From Sediminibacterium sp. (lineage in GTDB: Bacteria > Bacteroidota > Bacteroidia > Chitinophagales > Chitinophagaceae): DNA of 48,770 nt. The stretch spans positions 1-48,770 of the forward strand of contig JAJTDP010000015.1 in NCBI GenBank assembly GCA_021300455.1. Reading direction: 5' to 3'. Position 1 is the stretch's first letter; each line of letters starts with the position of its first letter. The notes under the pieces were generated by a model. It was not told the origin of the DNA. It saw only the letters and a list, made by a program, of their open reading frames with translations, and made no database searches. The translations under genes and the position numbers were made by a program. Shown here piece by piece: positions 15,969 through 25,632 of this stretch.

Positions 15969-16973
15969 ATGGCTATATTAAGTTTTCAAAAACCAGATAA
16001 AATTGTTTTACAAAAAGCAAATGACTTCGAAGGACAATTCGAATTCCGTCCATTAGAGCCAGGTTTTGGTTTAACATTAGGCAACTCATTAAGAAGAGTT
16101 TTATTAAGTTCTTTAGAAGGTTTTGCAATTGTAGGTATTAAAATTGAAGGAGTAGACCACGAGTTTGCTACTTTAAAAGGTATTACAGAAGACGTTACTG
16201 AATTAATCTTAAACTTAAAGCAAGTTCGTTTTAAGCGTAAGGCCGATCAAGATGTATCCTCTGAAAAAATTACTTTATCTATAAAAGGTAGCAGCGAATT
16301 TAACGCAGGTCATATTGGTGATGCTTCTCAGCAGTTCCAAGTAATGAACCCTGAGTTAGTTATTTGCACAATGGACGCTACTTCTAAATTAGAAATAGAA
16401 TTATCAATTAGCAAAGGACGTGGTTACATTCCTGCTGAAGAGAATAAATTAAAAGAAATGCCATTTGGCTATATCGCTATCGATTCTATTCACACACCTA
16501 TCAAGAACGTTAAATACGCTATTGAAAACTACCGTGTTGAACAAAGAACAGATTACGAGAAATTAATTTTAGACGTAGCTACAGATGGCACTATCCATCC
16601 TGAAGATGCGGTGAAGCAAGCTTCTAGAATTTTAATTCAACATTTGATGATCATCACTGATGAGAACATCACTTTTGATAATAAAGAAGACAAGAAAGAA
16701 GATGTAGTGGATGAGCAAGTATTGCAATTAAGAAAAGTATTAAAAACTCCATTAGAGGATTTAGACCTTTCTGTACGTGCATTCAATTGCTTGAAAGCTG
16801 CTAAAATTAATAGCTTAAGTGAGCTTGTTCAATATGAGCAAGAAGACTTAATGAAATTCAGAAACTTTGGTCAAAAATCTTTATCTGAAATCGAGCAAGT
16901 ATTAATCGAAAGAGGATTGAGCTTTGGAATGGACTTGGGTAAATTAGGATTAGACAAATTAGATTTACAATAG
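15969..16973 (+). CDS. rpoA: DNA-directed RNA polymerase subunit alpha
   Basis: The alpha subunit nucleates assembly of RNA polymerase and binds regulators and UP elements. The 334 residues show the N-terminal dimerisation domain (FEFRPLEPGFGLTLGNSLRRVLLSSLEGFAIVGIKIEGVDHEF) and, after an acidic linker (DNKEDKKEDVVDE), the C-terminal domain LDLSVRAFNCLKAAKINSLSELVQYEQEDLMKFRNFGQKSLSEIEQVL. Its position between rpsD and rplQ is standard. Confidence 0.98.
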   Translation: MAILSFQKPDKIVLQKANDFEGQFEFRPLEPGFGLTLGNSLRRVLLSSLEGFAIVGIKIEGVDHEFATLKGITEDVTELILNLKQVRFKRKADQDVSSEKITLSIKGSSEFNAGHIGDASQQFQVMNPELVICTMDATSKLEIELSISKGRGYIPAEENKLKEMPFGYIAIDSIHTPIKNVKYAIENYRVEQRTDYEKLILDVATDGTIHPEDAVKQASRILIQHLMIITDENITFDNKEDKKEDVVDEQVLQLRKVLKTPLEDLDLSVRAFNCLKAAKINSLSELVQYEQEDLMKFRNFGQKSLSEIEQVLIERGLSFGMDLGKLGLDKLDLQ

Positions 16974-17006
16974 TCAAAACACTAAAAGTAAATCACTATT
17001 TATAAC

Positions 17007-17048
17007 GAGCGAAAGCTCAAACCTTACAATTCCTGACACGGTGTAAGG
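17007..17048 (+). promoter_or_regulatory. Two hairpins in the rpoA-rplQ gap
   Basis: GAGC-GAAA-GCTC (17007-17018) is a short stem with a GNRA tetraloop. CCTTACA (17022-17028) and TGTAAGG (17042-17048) form a second stem 16 nt before rplQ. The tandem arrangement in a 91-nt gap suggests a structured mRNA segment; a function is not known to me. Confidence 0.4.
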
Positions 17049-17064
17049 ATAAAACTTAAAAGTC

Positions 17065-17607
17065 ATGCGTCACGGAGACAAACAAAACAACCTAGGTAGA
17101 AAGAAAGCACATAGAGATGCTTTATTAATGAATTTAGCTTGCCAAGTCATTACGCACAAGCGTATTGTTACAACATTAGCTAAAGCAAAAGCTTTAAGAA
17201 CTTATGTAGAGCCATTAATTACCAAAACAAAGAAAACAGCTAATAAAGAAGAAATTAGCCATAACCACAGAGTGGTGTTTAGCTATTTGAACGACAAAGC
17301 GGCTGTAAAAGAATTATTTACAGTGGTAGCACCAAAAATTGCTGCTCGTCCAGGTGGTTACACACGTATCATTAAATTAGGCATTCGTCCAGGTGACAAT
17401 GCTGAAAAAGCAATGATTGAGTTAGTGGATTTCAACGAAGTATACGGTAATTCAATAGCAACTGCTGCTGAACCTGCTAAGAAAACTCGTCGTAGTAAAT
17501 CAACAGCTACAGCTACTAAAAAAGCACCTAAAGCGAAAGCAGAGGCGGAAGCGCCAGCAGCTGAGGCTGAAACTGCAACAGATTCACCTGAAACTGCTGC
17601 TGAATAA
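17065..17607 (+). CDS. rplQ: 50S ribosomal protein bL17 with C-terminal extension
   Basis: L17 lies near the peptide exit tunnel. Residues 1 to about 135 are the conserved body ([65 protein letters not shown]). The remaining 45 residues are an Ala/Lys/Glu-rich low-complexity tail, as in other Bacteroidota L17 proteins and reminiscent of the H1-like protein found elsewhere in this window. A strong terminator closes the operon. Confidence 0.97.
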   Translation: MRHGDKQNNLGRKKAHRDALLMNLACQVITHKRIVTTLAKAKALRTYVEPLITKTKKTANKEEISHNHRVVFSYLNDKAAVKELFTVVAPKIAARPGGYTRIIKLGIRPGDNAEKAMIELVDFNEVYGNSIATAAEPAKKTRRSKSTATATKKAPKAKAEAEAPAAEAETATDSPETAAE

Positions 17608-17629
17608 TGAGTTTATCGAATTAATATAC

Positions 17630-17660
17630 AAGGCAAGACTAACCGTCTTGCCTTTTTTTT
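17630..17660 (+). terminator. Rho-independent terminator of the alpha operon
   Basis: The perfect stem AAGGCAAGAC / GTCTTGCCTT with a 5-nt loop is followed by a run of T. It lies 22 bp after the rplQ stop. Confidence 0.93.
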
Positions 17661-17762
17661 GCGCTTTTTCGTCATTTCTTTTGATTCAGGCACAATGTTC
17701 AAAAGTTATTATGGAAAAGTAAAAAATTGTTTCTTTTTTTGCATAACAAAACGAGTACCCAA

Positions 17763-18857
17763 ATGAGCGCACAACCAGCAATTTTAGTTCTAGCCGATGG
17801 CCATGTATTTCACGGTCAAGCCTTTGGTAAAATTGGAACTACCACCGGTGAAATTTGTTTTAACACGGGTATGACAGGTTACCAAGAGGTATTTACCGAT
17901 CCTAGTTATACAGGTCAAATCATTATCATGAACAATGTGCACGTGGGTAACTATGGTGTTAGAAAAACCGATGTAGAAAGTAAGACGGTAAAAATTCATG
18001 GTTTAATAGGGCGCAACTTAGAAGAAAAATATAGCCGTCTATTAGCCGATGGTAATTTGAATGAATACTTGGTTGCTAATAATATTGTTTCTATTGAAGG
18101 CCTTGATACGAGAGCCTTAGTTATACATGTTAGAAATTCTGGCGCGATGAACTGTATTATCTCTTCAGATAATTTAGATGTAGATTCTTTAAAAGCGCAA
18201 CTAGCAAAAGTGCCTAGCATGGATGGTTTAGAATTAGCTAGCACGGTGAGCACTAAAGAAATATATGAGTTGGGAGATGCTAGCTCAAAAATAAAAGTGT
18301 CTGTTTTAGATTTTGGAGTGAAGGAACATATATTACAATGTTTAGTAGATAGAGGAGCGCATGTAAGAGTGCATCCCGCTAAAACCGATTTTGCGACTTT
18401 AAAAGCATTTAATCCAACCGGTTATTTTTTATCCAATGGTCCTGGAGATCCCGCCCCTATGGACTATGCCATTAAAACTATCAAAGAAGTTTTAAAAGAA
18501 AAGAAACCATTATTTGGTATTTGCTTAGGCCATCAATTACTAGCATTAGCGAATGATATTCCTACTTTTAAAATGCACCATGGTCACCGTGGCTTAAACC
18601 ACCCAGTGAAAAATGTAATTACAGGTTTATGTGAAATTACGACACAGAACCATGGCTTCGGTGTTGATCCTGATGCAGTGCGCAAGCATCCGAATGTAAT
18701 TGTATCGCATGTGAATTTAAACGACGATTCTATTGAAGGCATTAAATTAAAAGACCGTCCTGCCTTCAGTGTACAATACCATCCTGAAGCAACGCCGGGT
18801 CCACACGATAGCAGGTACTTATTTGATGATTTCGTATCTTTAATGAAATCGAATTAA
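17763..18857 (+). CDS. carA: Carbamoyl-phosphate synthase small chain
   Basis: CarA is the glutaminase subunit that feeds ammonia to CarB for carbamoyl phosphate, used for pyrimidines and arginine. The start MSAQPAILVLADG gives 364 residues; the open frame extends 12 codons upstream without family similarity. Signatures: GEICFNTGMTGYQEVFTDPSYTGQI, SNGPGDPAP, FGICLGHQLLALA with the catalytic Cys, and VQYHPEATPGPHDS with the His-Glu pair. carB is not in the window. The order rplQ-carA is common in Bacteroidota. Confidence 0.96.
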   Translation: MSAQPAILVLADGHVFHGQAFGKIGTTTGEICFNTGMTGYQEVFTDPSYTGQIIIMNNVHVGNYGVRKTDVESKTVKIHGLIGRNLEEKYSRLLADGNLNEYLVANNIVSIEGLDTRALVIHVRNSGAMNCIISSDNLDVDSLKAQLAKVPSMDGLELASTVSTKEIYELGDASSKIKVSVLDFGVKEHILQCLVDRGAHVRVHPAKTDFATLKAFNPTGYFLSNGPGDPAPMDYAIKTIKEVLKEKKPLFGICLGHQLLALANDIPTFKMHHGHRGLNHPVKNVITGLCEITTQNHGFGVDPDAVRKHPNVIVSHVNLNDDSIEGIKLKDRPAFSVQYHPEATPGPHDSRYLFDDFVSLMKSN

Positions 18858-18869
18858 TATATTTATAGC

Positions 18870-19307
18870 ATGTTAGAATTAGCCATCATTAATGGGCCGA
18901 ATTTAAACCTACTAGGAAAAAGAGAGCCCGAGGTATATGGCCATGCTAGTTTCGAAGAATTTTTAGTGCAACTCAAAAAAGATTTTCCTACTGTTCACTT
19001 TACTTATTTTCAAAGCAATATAGAAGGGGAGATTGTAGAAGCTATACAATCTAATGGATTTAATAAAGCAGGTATAATTTTAAACCCTGCTGCCTATACC
19101 CATACTTCCATTGCCATTGGCGATGCAGTGGCTGCGATTCAAACGCCTGTAATTGAAGTACATATTAGCAATGTTCATGCTAGGGAGGATTTTAGAAAAA
19201 TATCACATGTTTCAGCTAAATCGGTAGGGTCTATTGTTGGCCTAGGTCTAAAAGGTTATGCCTTAGCTACTGAATGGTTTTTAAGCAAGGCAGGCCCTAT
19301 TCAATAA
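18870..19307 (+). CDS. aroQ: 3-dehydroquinate dehydratase, type II
   Basis: AroQ converts 3-dehydroquinate to 3-dehydroshikimate in the shikimate pathway. The 145-residue protein has the type II signatures: IINGPNLNLLGKREPEVYG with the catalytic Tyr and Arg, FFQSNIEGE-like FQSNIEGEIV, NPAAYTHTSIAI and EVHISNVHAREDFR with the catalytic His. It starts 12 bp after carA. TATATTTA stands four bases before the ATG, a near match to the -7 box, so a separate promoter is possible. Confidence 0.96.
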   Translation: MLELAIINGPNLNLLGKREPEVYGHASFEEFLVQLKKDFPTVHFTYFQSNIEGEIVEAIQSNGFNKAGIILNPAAYTHTSIAIGDAVAAIQTPVIEVHISNVHAREDFRKISHVSAKSVGSIVGLGLKGYALATEWFLSKAGPIQ

Positions 19308-19360
19308 GATTCCTTACTTTTATTGGGTGGTAGTATACTATTGCATACAAAAAACAATTT

Positions 19361-20938
19361 ATGCCCCCCAGCTCAATTAATTATCAGAAAAAACTTTGGT
19401 GGCTTATTGGAATTTCAGTGTTTGCTAAAATTCTACTTTCCTTTTTTCTTGAACTAGGGAATGATGAAGTGTATTATTATACCTATGCATTGCAACCCGA
19501 TTGGAATCATTTTGATCATCCACCGATGCTGGGTTGGTTTATTCGTATTTTCACTTTTAATTTATATTGGTTATCGGATTTAAGTATGCGCTTAGGTAGT
19601 ATTGTATGCGCTGCACTAGCTACCATTGTTATTTTTGAATCGGGTAGCTTATTGAAAAATGAAAAGGCAGGCTGGATAGCTGCCTTGTTATATACATTAT
19701 CTATTTATACTAGTATTATTGCGGGTTTATTTGTGATGCCGGACAGTCCTCAGCTTTTATTTTTTACCTTGAGTATTTATGTGATGTTGAATTTCGTAAT
19801 TAAGCCACATGTATTTACTTTATTCGGTTGGATTTTATTGGGCTTGTTTATTGGCTTGGCTACATTAAGCAAAGTGCATGGGCTCTACCTATGGGTGGGC
19901 TTTGGCTTATATATTATTTTTAATCAGGTAGAAAATTTAAAAGAAAAGAATGGCTATATAGCAATACTAGTCACTTTATTATGTATTGTTCCCATTGTCT
20001 ATTGGAATTTTCAAAACGATTTTATTACTTATCGTTTTCACTCTAAAAGAGTCATGCATACGGGTATTTCTTTTTCAAATTTTTTCACTCAGCTTGGGGG
20101 TGAATTCTTTTACCAAAATCCATTAGTTTATATAGCGGTATTCATTGCTTTACTGCGTATTAAAAAAGTAAAGTTTCAAGCAAAATCTGCTAAAGCCATC
20201 AACTTACTACTTTGGTTAAGTCTTCCTTTACTTTTTATTTTTTGGGGGGTCTCTTTATTCAATGCTACACTACCACATTGGACAGGCCCCGCTTTTATTC
20301 CTTTATTTTTAATAGCAGGCGTTTACTTCGCTTCTTATTCTAGGAAGTTTATCCCTGTAATACTAAAATTTGCTATTGGTTTTATGATACTGCTTGTGAT
20401 AGGTTTTGTGGCCATTGTAAAATTTTATCCGATGCAATTGGGTTCAGAGAAACTAGAAAATTTAGGTGAGTATAATCCTATTAATGATGTAACGGGCTGG
20501 GCTCATTTTAGTGAGGTGTTCAAGGATATAGTGGATAAGGATCAAGCAGCGGGCAGGATGTCTAAGCAAGCGCCCATTGTGACTCATAAATGGTTTCCTG
20601 GAGGACATTTGTTATTTTATACAGCACCAAAAGTGAATACAAGGGTGATTGCCATAGGAGCCTTAGAAGATGTTCATAAATTTGCCTGGTTAAATGAAAG
20701 TCAAGAAGCAATGAAAATAGGGGAAGATGCTTATTGCATAGTGCCTTCTAGTTTACCTGCTAACCCTATAGAATTATACGGTGCTTATTTTACAAGTATT
20801 GAAAAGCCCGATACCATACCTTATATGAACAAGGGAGTGCTACTTAGAAATTTTTATGTGTATAGGTTAAAAGGTTGTAAGCTTGTTCCAGCTAGTATAT
20901 TAAAGCCTAAAAAAGAGGGGATAAGTTTAAATAAATAA
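19361..20938 (+). CDS. GT39-like membrane glycosyltransferase (PMT/ArnT type)
   Basis: The 525-residue protein has about ten membrane helices and the GT-C layout. After the first helix it carries LGNDEVYYYTYALQPDWNHFDHPPMLGWFIR, with the Asp-Glu pair and the DHPP motif typical of dolichyl-phosphate-mannose/ArnT-like transferases, then VMPDSPQLLFF. Such enzymes use a polyprenyl-phosphate sugar to glycosylate lipids, glycans or proteins on the periplasmic side. The sugar and acceptor cannot be read from the sequence. It follows aroQ by 53 bp and converges with tamB. Confidence 0.85.
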   Translation: MPPSSINYQKKLWWLIGISVFAKILLSFFLELGNDEVYYYTYALQPDWNHFDHPPMLGWFIRIFTFNLYWLSDLSMRLGSIVCAALATIVIFESGSLLKNEKAGWIAALLYTLSIYTSIIAGLFVMPDSPQLLFFTLSIYVMLNFVIKPHVFTLFGWILLGLFIGLATLSKVHGLYLWVGFGLYIIFNQVENLKEKNGYIAILVTLLCIVPIVYWNFQNDFITYRFHSKRVMHTGISFSNFFTQLGGEFFYQNPLVYIAVFIALLRIKKVKFQAKSAKAINLLLWLSLPLLFIFWGVSLFNATLPHWTGPAFIPLFLIAGVYFASYSRKFIPVILKFAIGFMILLVIGFVAIVKFYPMQLGSEKLENLGEYNPINDVTGWAHFSEVFKDIVDKDQAAGRMSKQAPIVTHKWFPGGHLLFYTAPKVNTRVIAIGALEDVHKFAWLNESQEAMKIGEDAYCIVPSSLPANPIELYGAYFTSIEKPDTIPYMNKGVLLRNFYVYRLKGCKLVPASILKPKKEGISLNK

Positions 20939-20965
20939 AGGGGAAGTCAACATAAATAAAGGAGC

Positions 20966-23761
20966 CTAAAAAAGATTGTCAAAATCTTGACGAAAAGAAA
21001 TACTCATACCTTGTCTATTTCTTCTTCCCAAACTGCTTCCCGTTATATCTAAGCTATTTCTATTAAATACAATAGCGCGTAACTTTCTATCTCTAGTTAA
21101 GATAAATTCAATATTTAAATCGGGTAACCATTGGAAGGTTCCATTTTGAATGCTCGTGGTATTGCGCACATTAAAATCTAAGTCACCACCCACATTTACA
21201 ATAATATTATCATTTAAAAAGCTTCGTCCTAATTTTAAATTTACTCTTTGTCTATCTATTCTATTTTCATTAATGGCTATGCCAGCGCCTGAGGGGTCAA
21301 TTAAATTAGCGCTATTGTATACCGAAGAGCCAATATCAAATCTTAAACTTTTATCTCCCGTTACCTTATCTAATATATTGGTAACAGACTTATTAATTTC
21401 CTTGGTTAATAAATTGGAGATAGTATTAATTCCAATGGTAGTGACCGTATAGGCATTGGTATTATTACTATTGCTAAAGCTTACTGGAGCAAAGGAGTTA
21501 AATACAATTAAAAAAGAAACCTGTTTTAAAATTTCATTTTCATCTCTTTCTAATCTGGCTATAAATTGAGAGAACTCATTGTCTGTGCTAATAGGGTTGC
21601 CAGGAGGGAAGGCTAGGCTAAATTTAATATCAGGTTTTGATAGTTTATTTCTAAGCCCTGCTATGACATAAACACCACCTCGGTATGTTCTGACTGCATT
21701 GCTATAGTTGCCAGTACCCACTAGTTCGTTTAAACTAATTCTTTCAGCGGTATACCTGGCATCGATGTGTAAATCGGCCTCGTAAGGATCGCCAGTCCAT
21801 TCAATAAAATTACCTGCTCCTGGAATTAAGTCAAAAGGCTTTTTGATAAAGGATTGAAAATTGAAATCGTATTTTCCAGACTCTATATTGTATTTACCTC
21901 TTATGGTTAAAGGCTCAATATTACCTGCTCTTATTTTTAATCGTCCATTACCCACGGCTTTAATCACATCCCCCGTAAGCTCATCCATAATAAGGTCAAT
22001 CTTAGTTTTATTATTGGCAGTTACTTCAAGGTCTACCACTAAGTTATAGGCAGGTATATCTGCATTCTTTTTAGCGGTTTTGCCATATTTTTTAAAAACA
22101 ATATAATCCGATTTTCCACTTTCCTTACTCGTTGAATTGGGTAAGTAAATATGGGCACTATCATTTACATCAGCGCTAATAAACATCTTAATATTTTCTT
22201 CAGGGCCTTTAATGGTCATACTTGCCTTTCCAACAGCCTGTCCATAAAAATTAGCATTGTCTATGGCATTTGTATTCAACATTTCTATCTTAGGGCTAGA
22301 CATTTCCATATCATATACTAAATGCTTAAACCCTTGATTCAATATTTTACCTTTGAATACTGCTTTTCTATTTTTACTATCTCTTATTCCAACCGTTCCA
22401 AAGTCTATTCCTTCATTATTAAAGCTAATCACACTGCTATCCATAAAATACTTCACTTTGGTATAGTCTACGATAAACGATGCTTTATCTAAGCTGGCGG
22501 AACCAAGTAAATAGGGGTTTTCAATTCTGCCACCAAAATGCAGTGCGCCATTTGCTTTTCCGTCTAAATGGGTAAGTACACCACCAATAAATTGCTCTAC
22601 CAAACTAAATTTACTATGGCGCATATACAGCATCGCATCTAAGGGGCTGGTATCATTTTTTATGTTATAGCTTCCTATAGCGGCTAAATTATATTCGGTA
22701 TTCGGGCAATTCAAATTAAAAGGAACTTTACCTGTTGAATTTTGGTAGCCAATGGATAATTCAGCAAGGCCAATAGAGTCGGCATTAAATCTAAACTGTG
22801 CTAATTTTAATTTGGCATCCAATTCAAAGTCAGTTAGTATATTTTTAAATTGAATTTTACCATTGGTAATACCTTCTAGTTTAGGGTAGCTGAAAAACAC
22901 TTTGGTAAAATCACCTAAAATAATATTTTTCATTTCAAGTTGCAGTGCATTTTCAGAGACAGTTGAATTAGAAAATACAAATTCCTGAATACCTTGTGTA
23001 ATGGTTAAATTAGAAGCATTAACATTGTTCTTTCTTAAAATAAGACTACCTAAATTATTAATATTCCATTTTTTCTGGTTCAAAATGAAATAGGAAGGTT
23101 GCCATTTAATAGATATACCATCATTATAGGTTTGTATCATTCCTTTAAGCATTATTTCTTCTAAAGCCGACTTACTTAAAGCAAAAACAGAAAAGTTTGA
23201 GTGGTCATTACTACTATGTACACTAATATTGGGTTGTAAAAATTGGGTACTATCGGTTATATTAATAGCAGCTGCTATAATATTAACATGTACTGAATCC
23301 TTGGTGCCCGTGCTGGTAATTTTACCATTTTTAATTAAATAACTATCCCAACTAGCAAATGGAATATTTGATACTAGGCTAATATTTTGTTTTGCAGAAT
23401 TTAAGCTACCCTCCAATGTTAAATTATTGAATCCGGATATTTCTTTTTTAAATAACCTTAAATAAGGTTCGAAATAATTTGTTTTAATTTGAACGGTAAA
23501 GTCCTGATTGGTGGGGGTGTGCTTAGGGGCATTGATATAAGTAGGGAAGTAGCGTTGCATAAAGTACTGCACGCTAGCCGGTAAGTTAATAATATTAAAT
23601 TTACCTGTAATGGAGGCATTAATATCTTCGCTGGATATAGTTATTTTTTTAATTCCATTTTGAATACTGGATGCCAAGGTTAAGGAGTCAAAATGCAAGT
23701 TGCTAGTTTCACCTTTTAAATTTCCTTTGTAAAATTTTGCATACCGCAAGTTGTATATCAT
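20966..23761 (-). CDS. tamB: TamB homologue, C-terminal part (split by frameshift)
   Basis: The 931-residue frame lacks a signal anchor and starts inside TamB: its first residues (YAKFYKGNLKGETSNLHFDSLTL) look like the middle of the long beta-groove, and it ends in the DUF490/TamB C-terminal domain, including YTVTTIGINTISNLLTKEINKSVTNILDKVTGDKSLRFDIGSS and the last strand RQGMSISFRQDFDNLF. It overlaps the N-terminal frame by 53 bp in the +1 register, and its upstream frame meets a stop at about 23776. TamB forms a lipid-transport bridge between the two membranes. Either a true frameshift mutation or a sequence error explains the split. If real, the protein would be non-functional unless the two parts assemble. 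Confidence 0.85.
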   Translation of the reverse strand: MIYNLRYAKFYKGNLKGETSNLHFDSLTLASSIQNGIKKITISSEDINASITGKFNIINLPASVQYFMQRYFPTYINAPKHTPTNQDFTVQIKTNYFEPYLRLFKKEISGFNNLTLEGSLNSAKQNISLVSNIPFASWDSYLIKNGKITSTGTKDSVHVNIIAAAINITDSTQFLQPNISVHSSNDHSNFSVFALSKSALEEIMLKGMIQTYNDGISIKWQPSYFILNQKKWNINNLGSLILRKNNVNASNLTITQGIQEFVFSNSTVSENALQLEMKNIILGDFTKVFFSYPKLEGITNGKIQFKNILTDFELDAKLKLAQFRFNADSIGLAELSIGYQNSTGKVPFNLNCPNTEYNLAAIGSYNIKNDTSPLDAMLYMRHSKFSLVEQFIGGVLTHLDGKANGALHFGGRIENPYLLGSASLDKASFIVDYTKVKYFMDSSVISFNNEGIDFGTVGIRDSKNRKAVFKGKILNQGFKHLVYDMEMSSPKIEMLNTNAIDNANFYGQAVGKASMTIKGPEENIKMFISADVNDSAHIYLPNSTSKESGKSDYIVFKKYGKTAKKNADIPAYNLVVDLEVTANNKTKIDLIMDELTGDVIKAVGNGRLKIRAGNIEPLTIRGKYNIESGKYDFNFQSFIKKPFDLIPGAGNFIEWTGDPYEADLHIDARYTAERISLNELVGTGNYSNAVRTYRGGVYVIAGLRNKLSKPDIKFSLAFPPGNPISTDNEFSQFIARLERDENEILKQVSFLIVFNSFAPVSFSNSNNTNAYTVTTIGINTISNLLTKEINKSVTNILDKVTGDKSLRFDIGSSVYNSANLIDPSGAGIAINENRIDRQRVNLKLGRSFLNDNIIVNVGGDLDFNVRNTTSIQNGTFQWLPDLNIEFILTRDRKLRAIVFNRNSLDITGSSLGRRNRQGMSISFRQDFDNLF

Positions 23762-25604
23762 TTTTAGAAATATTTAAGGCTTTTAAATTAGCATTGTATA
23801 AATCGCTGATGGCAACAATCTTAGGCCTTTTTTGACTAAAGTCAAGATTAACCTTACTGATAAACATTACATTTTCATCATTAATGTTTATGTAACCATT
23901 AAATGCCTTTTTTTGTAAAATACCTTTTGTACTGATATGAGTATATATATATTTATTCACTTCAATAGAGTCAATATCGCCTTGAATATTGGTTTTAATA
24001 TTATCTAAGCTAAAAGAACTGCCCGCAATGCTTCCCTTGAAATTCACTAGTCCTATTAAATCGTTATTTAAAAATTTACCAATATTAAAACGATTGGTTT
24101 CAAGTAAGCCTTCATAGCTAGGCTCTTTTTTTTCTGGGAATTGTAATCGTATTTCTGTTTTTGCTACACCTAGTTCTGTACTAATTTCACCCTTTGTAAC
24201 AAAATCGTATAAACTACCATTGAATTCTCCTTTAAAGTTCATTGCACCTAGGCTATTCACATTTAATTCGGTTTTAGTGTCTAAGCTTGGAATCCACTTA
24301 GCAATATCGTTGTATTTAGCACTAGCAACTACATTGGTAAATGTAACCTCTGTATTGCGCATATCAGGAATACCCTTCATGGATAAGTTTCCACTAAGTG
24401 AAGATTGGTTATAGGCAGCTTTAAAGTCTTTTGTTTCAAAATTGGCTACAGTACCTGAAAAATGAAAACTGGTATTAACCTTTTGATGAATGTTCTGCAG
24501 TGTTGGGGCGAAATAAGCAATATCATCAAATGCTACATTGGCATTCACCAAATGCGCCTTCATAGTTACCTTATCAATAAAAGAAGAAAAATCATGGGAT
24601 AAATCCTTGTACTGCATGGCGAAATAATTACCTATGCTGCTATTATTAGTTTTTAATAAAAGTTTATTAAACTCCATTATTTCAGGAGTCATTCTAAACT
24701 GTGTGCTTAGTTTTTTTATTTCAAAACCCGATTGCTCTTTTACGCGTAAGTTAACGGTAGCCTTAATGGTATCTTCCACAAAACTTACCTTACCAATATT
24801 GGCATTGATATCCTTCATTCTAATATGATCGACATCAAAATTTGAAATAGGTGGTTTGAATCCATTTTCAATCCAGATTTTTCCATTGATGATTTGCACT
24901 TCGTTTGCAAAAATTTGAAGATGACTATTATTAAAATAGAGTTCACCTTTTTTTCTTTTAATAGCTTTCGCGACAGTTTTAATGCGGTTCAGCCCCACTT
25001 TATTCTGAATAAGATAATAGGGCCTATTAGCAATGATCTGATCTATATTAATATTTTTTCCCTTCATTGATTTTATATTCAATAGAATATTAGTAGAAGA
25101 AAAAATAGTTTTGTTACCCATCCACTCATCATCACTTATAAATTGAATAGTAGAAATATCTAATTTTTTAATATCAAACTGAGCCTCCTTTTTTGTACTA
25201 TCTGATTTTTTATTGAGTTGATCTAAAATAAATTGATAATTCCATTTCTCGGTTTTACGATGTAAATACAATTTGGTATTCACTAAGCCAATGTATTTTA
25301 TAATAGGTGTATTATTGAAGAAGTATAAGTCGCTTAATCTTAGTTTTAAAGACTCGGTATAAAGGAGTGTGTCCTTATTTTCATCTCGAATAAGTATGTT
25401 TTGAACATCTAATTTATCGAACAAGGAAAAACGCACTTGACCCAATTCTACGGGGGCTCCAATGGTTTTGCTAAATGAGGAGGCAATACGATGTGCCACT
25501 GCATTTTGTACCCAGGGCAATAAGAATATCAGATAGGCAAATAAGAATATACCTACTACCGCTGCGGCAATAATTCTAAGTAGGGTAAATTTCTTATTTA
25601 GCAA
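23709..25604 (-). CDS. tamB: TamB homologue, N-terminal part (split by frameshift)
   Basis: The 631-residue frame has an N-terminal signal anchor (IIAAAVVGIFLFAYLIFLLPWVQ) and then VAHRIASSFSKTIGAPVELGQVRFSLFDKLDVQNILIRDENKDTLLYTESLKLRLSDL, the conserved N-terminus of Bacteroidota TamB/AsmA-like proteins. The start is a TTG at 25604; no ATG gives the anchor. It ends abruptly in VCKILQRKFKR where the second frame begins. Together the two parts have about 1,550 residues, the size of an intact TamB in this phylum. Downstream, the second frame is 5 kb from any other gene of the TAM system; no tamA/BamA-like gene is in the window. Confidence 0.85.
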   Translation of the reverse strand: MLNKKFTLLRIIAAAVVGIFLFAYLIFLLPWVQNAVAHRIASSFSKTIGAPVELGQVRFSLFDKLDVQNILIRDENKDTLLYTESLKLRLSDLYFFNNTPIIKYIGLVNTKLYLHRKTEKWNYQFILDQLNKKSDSTKKEAQFDIKKLDISTIQFISDDEWMGNKTIFSSTNILLNIKSMKGKNINIDQIIANRPYYLIQNKVGLNRIKTVAKAIKRKKGELYFNNSHLQIFANEVQIINGKIWIENGFKPPISNFDVDHIRMKDINANIGKVSFVEDTIKATVNLRVKEQSGFEIKKLSTQFRMTPEIMEFNKLLLKTNNSSIGNYFAMQYKDLSHDFSSFIDKVTMKAHLVNANVAFDDIAYFAPTLQNIHQKVNTSFHFSGTVANFETKDFKAAYNQSSLSGNLSMKGIPDMRNTEVTFTNVVASAKYNDIAKWIPSLDTKTELNVNSLGAMNFKGEFNGSLYDFVTKGEISTELGVAKTEIRLQFPEKKEPSYEGLLETNRFNIGKFLNNDLIGLVNFKGSIAGSSFSLDNIKTNIQGDIDSIEVNKYIYTHISTKGILQKKAFNGYININDENVMFISKVNLDFSQKRPKIVAISDLYNANLKALNISKNDIQLAVCKILQRKFKR

Positions 25605-25632
25605 TGATGGGGTTTTTGTAAAAATACAAAAA

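Noticed and set aside
17727..17762. 12-codon N-terminal extension of carA
   Set aside because: It is low-complexity T-rich DNA; the CarA family begins close to MSAQPAILVLADG.
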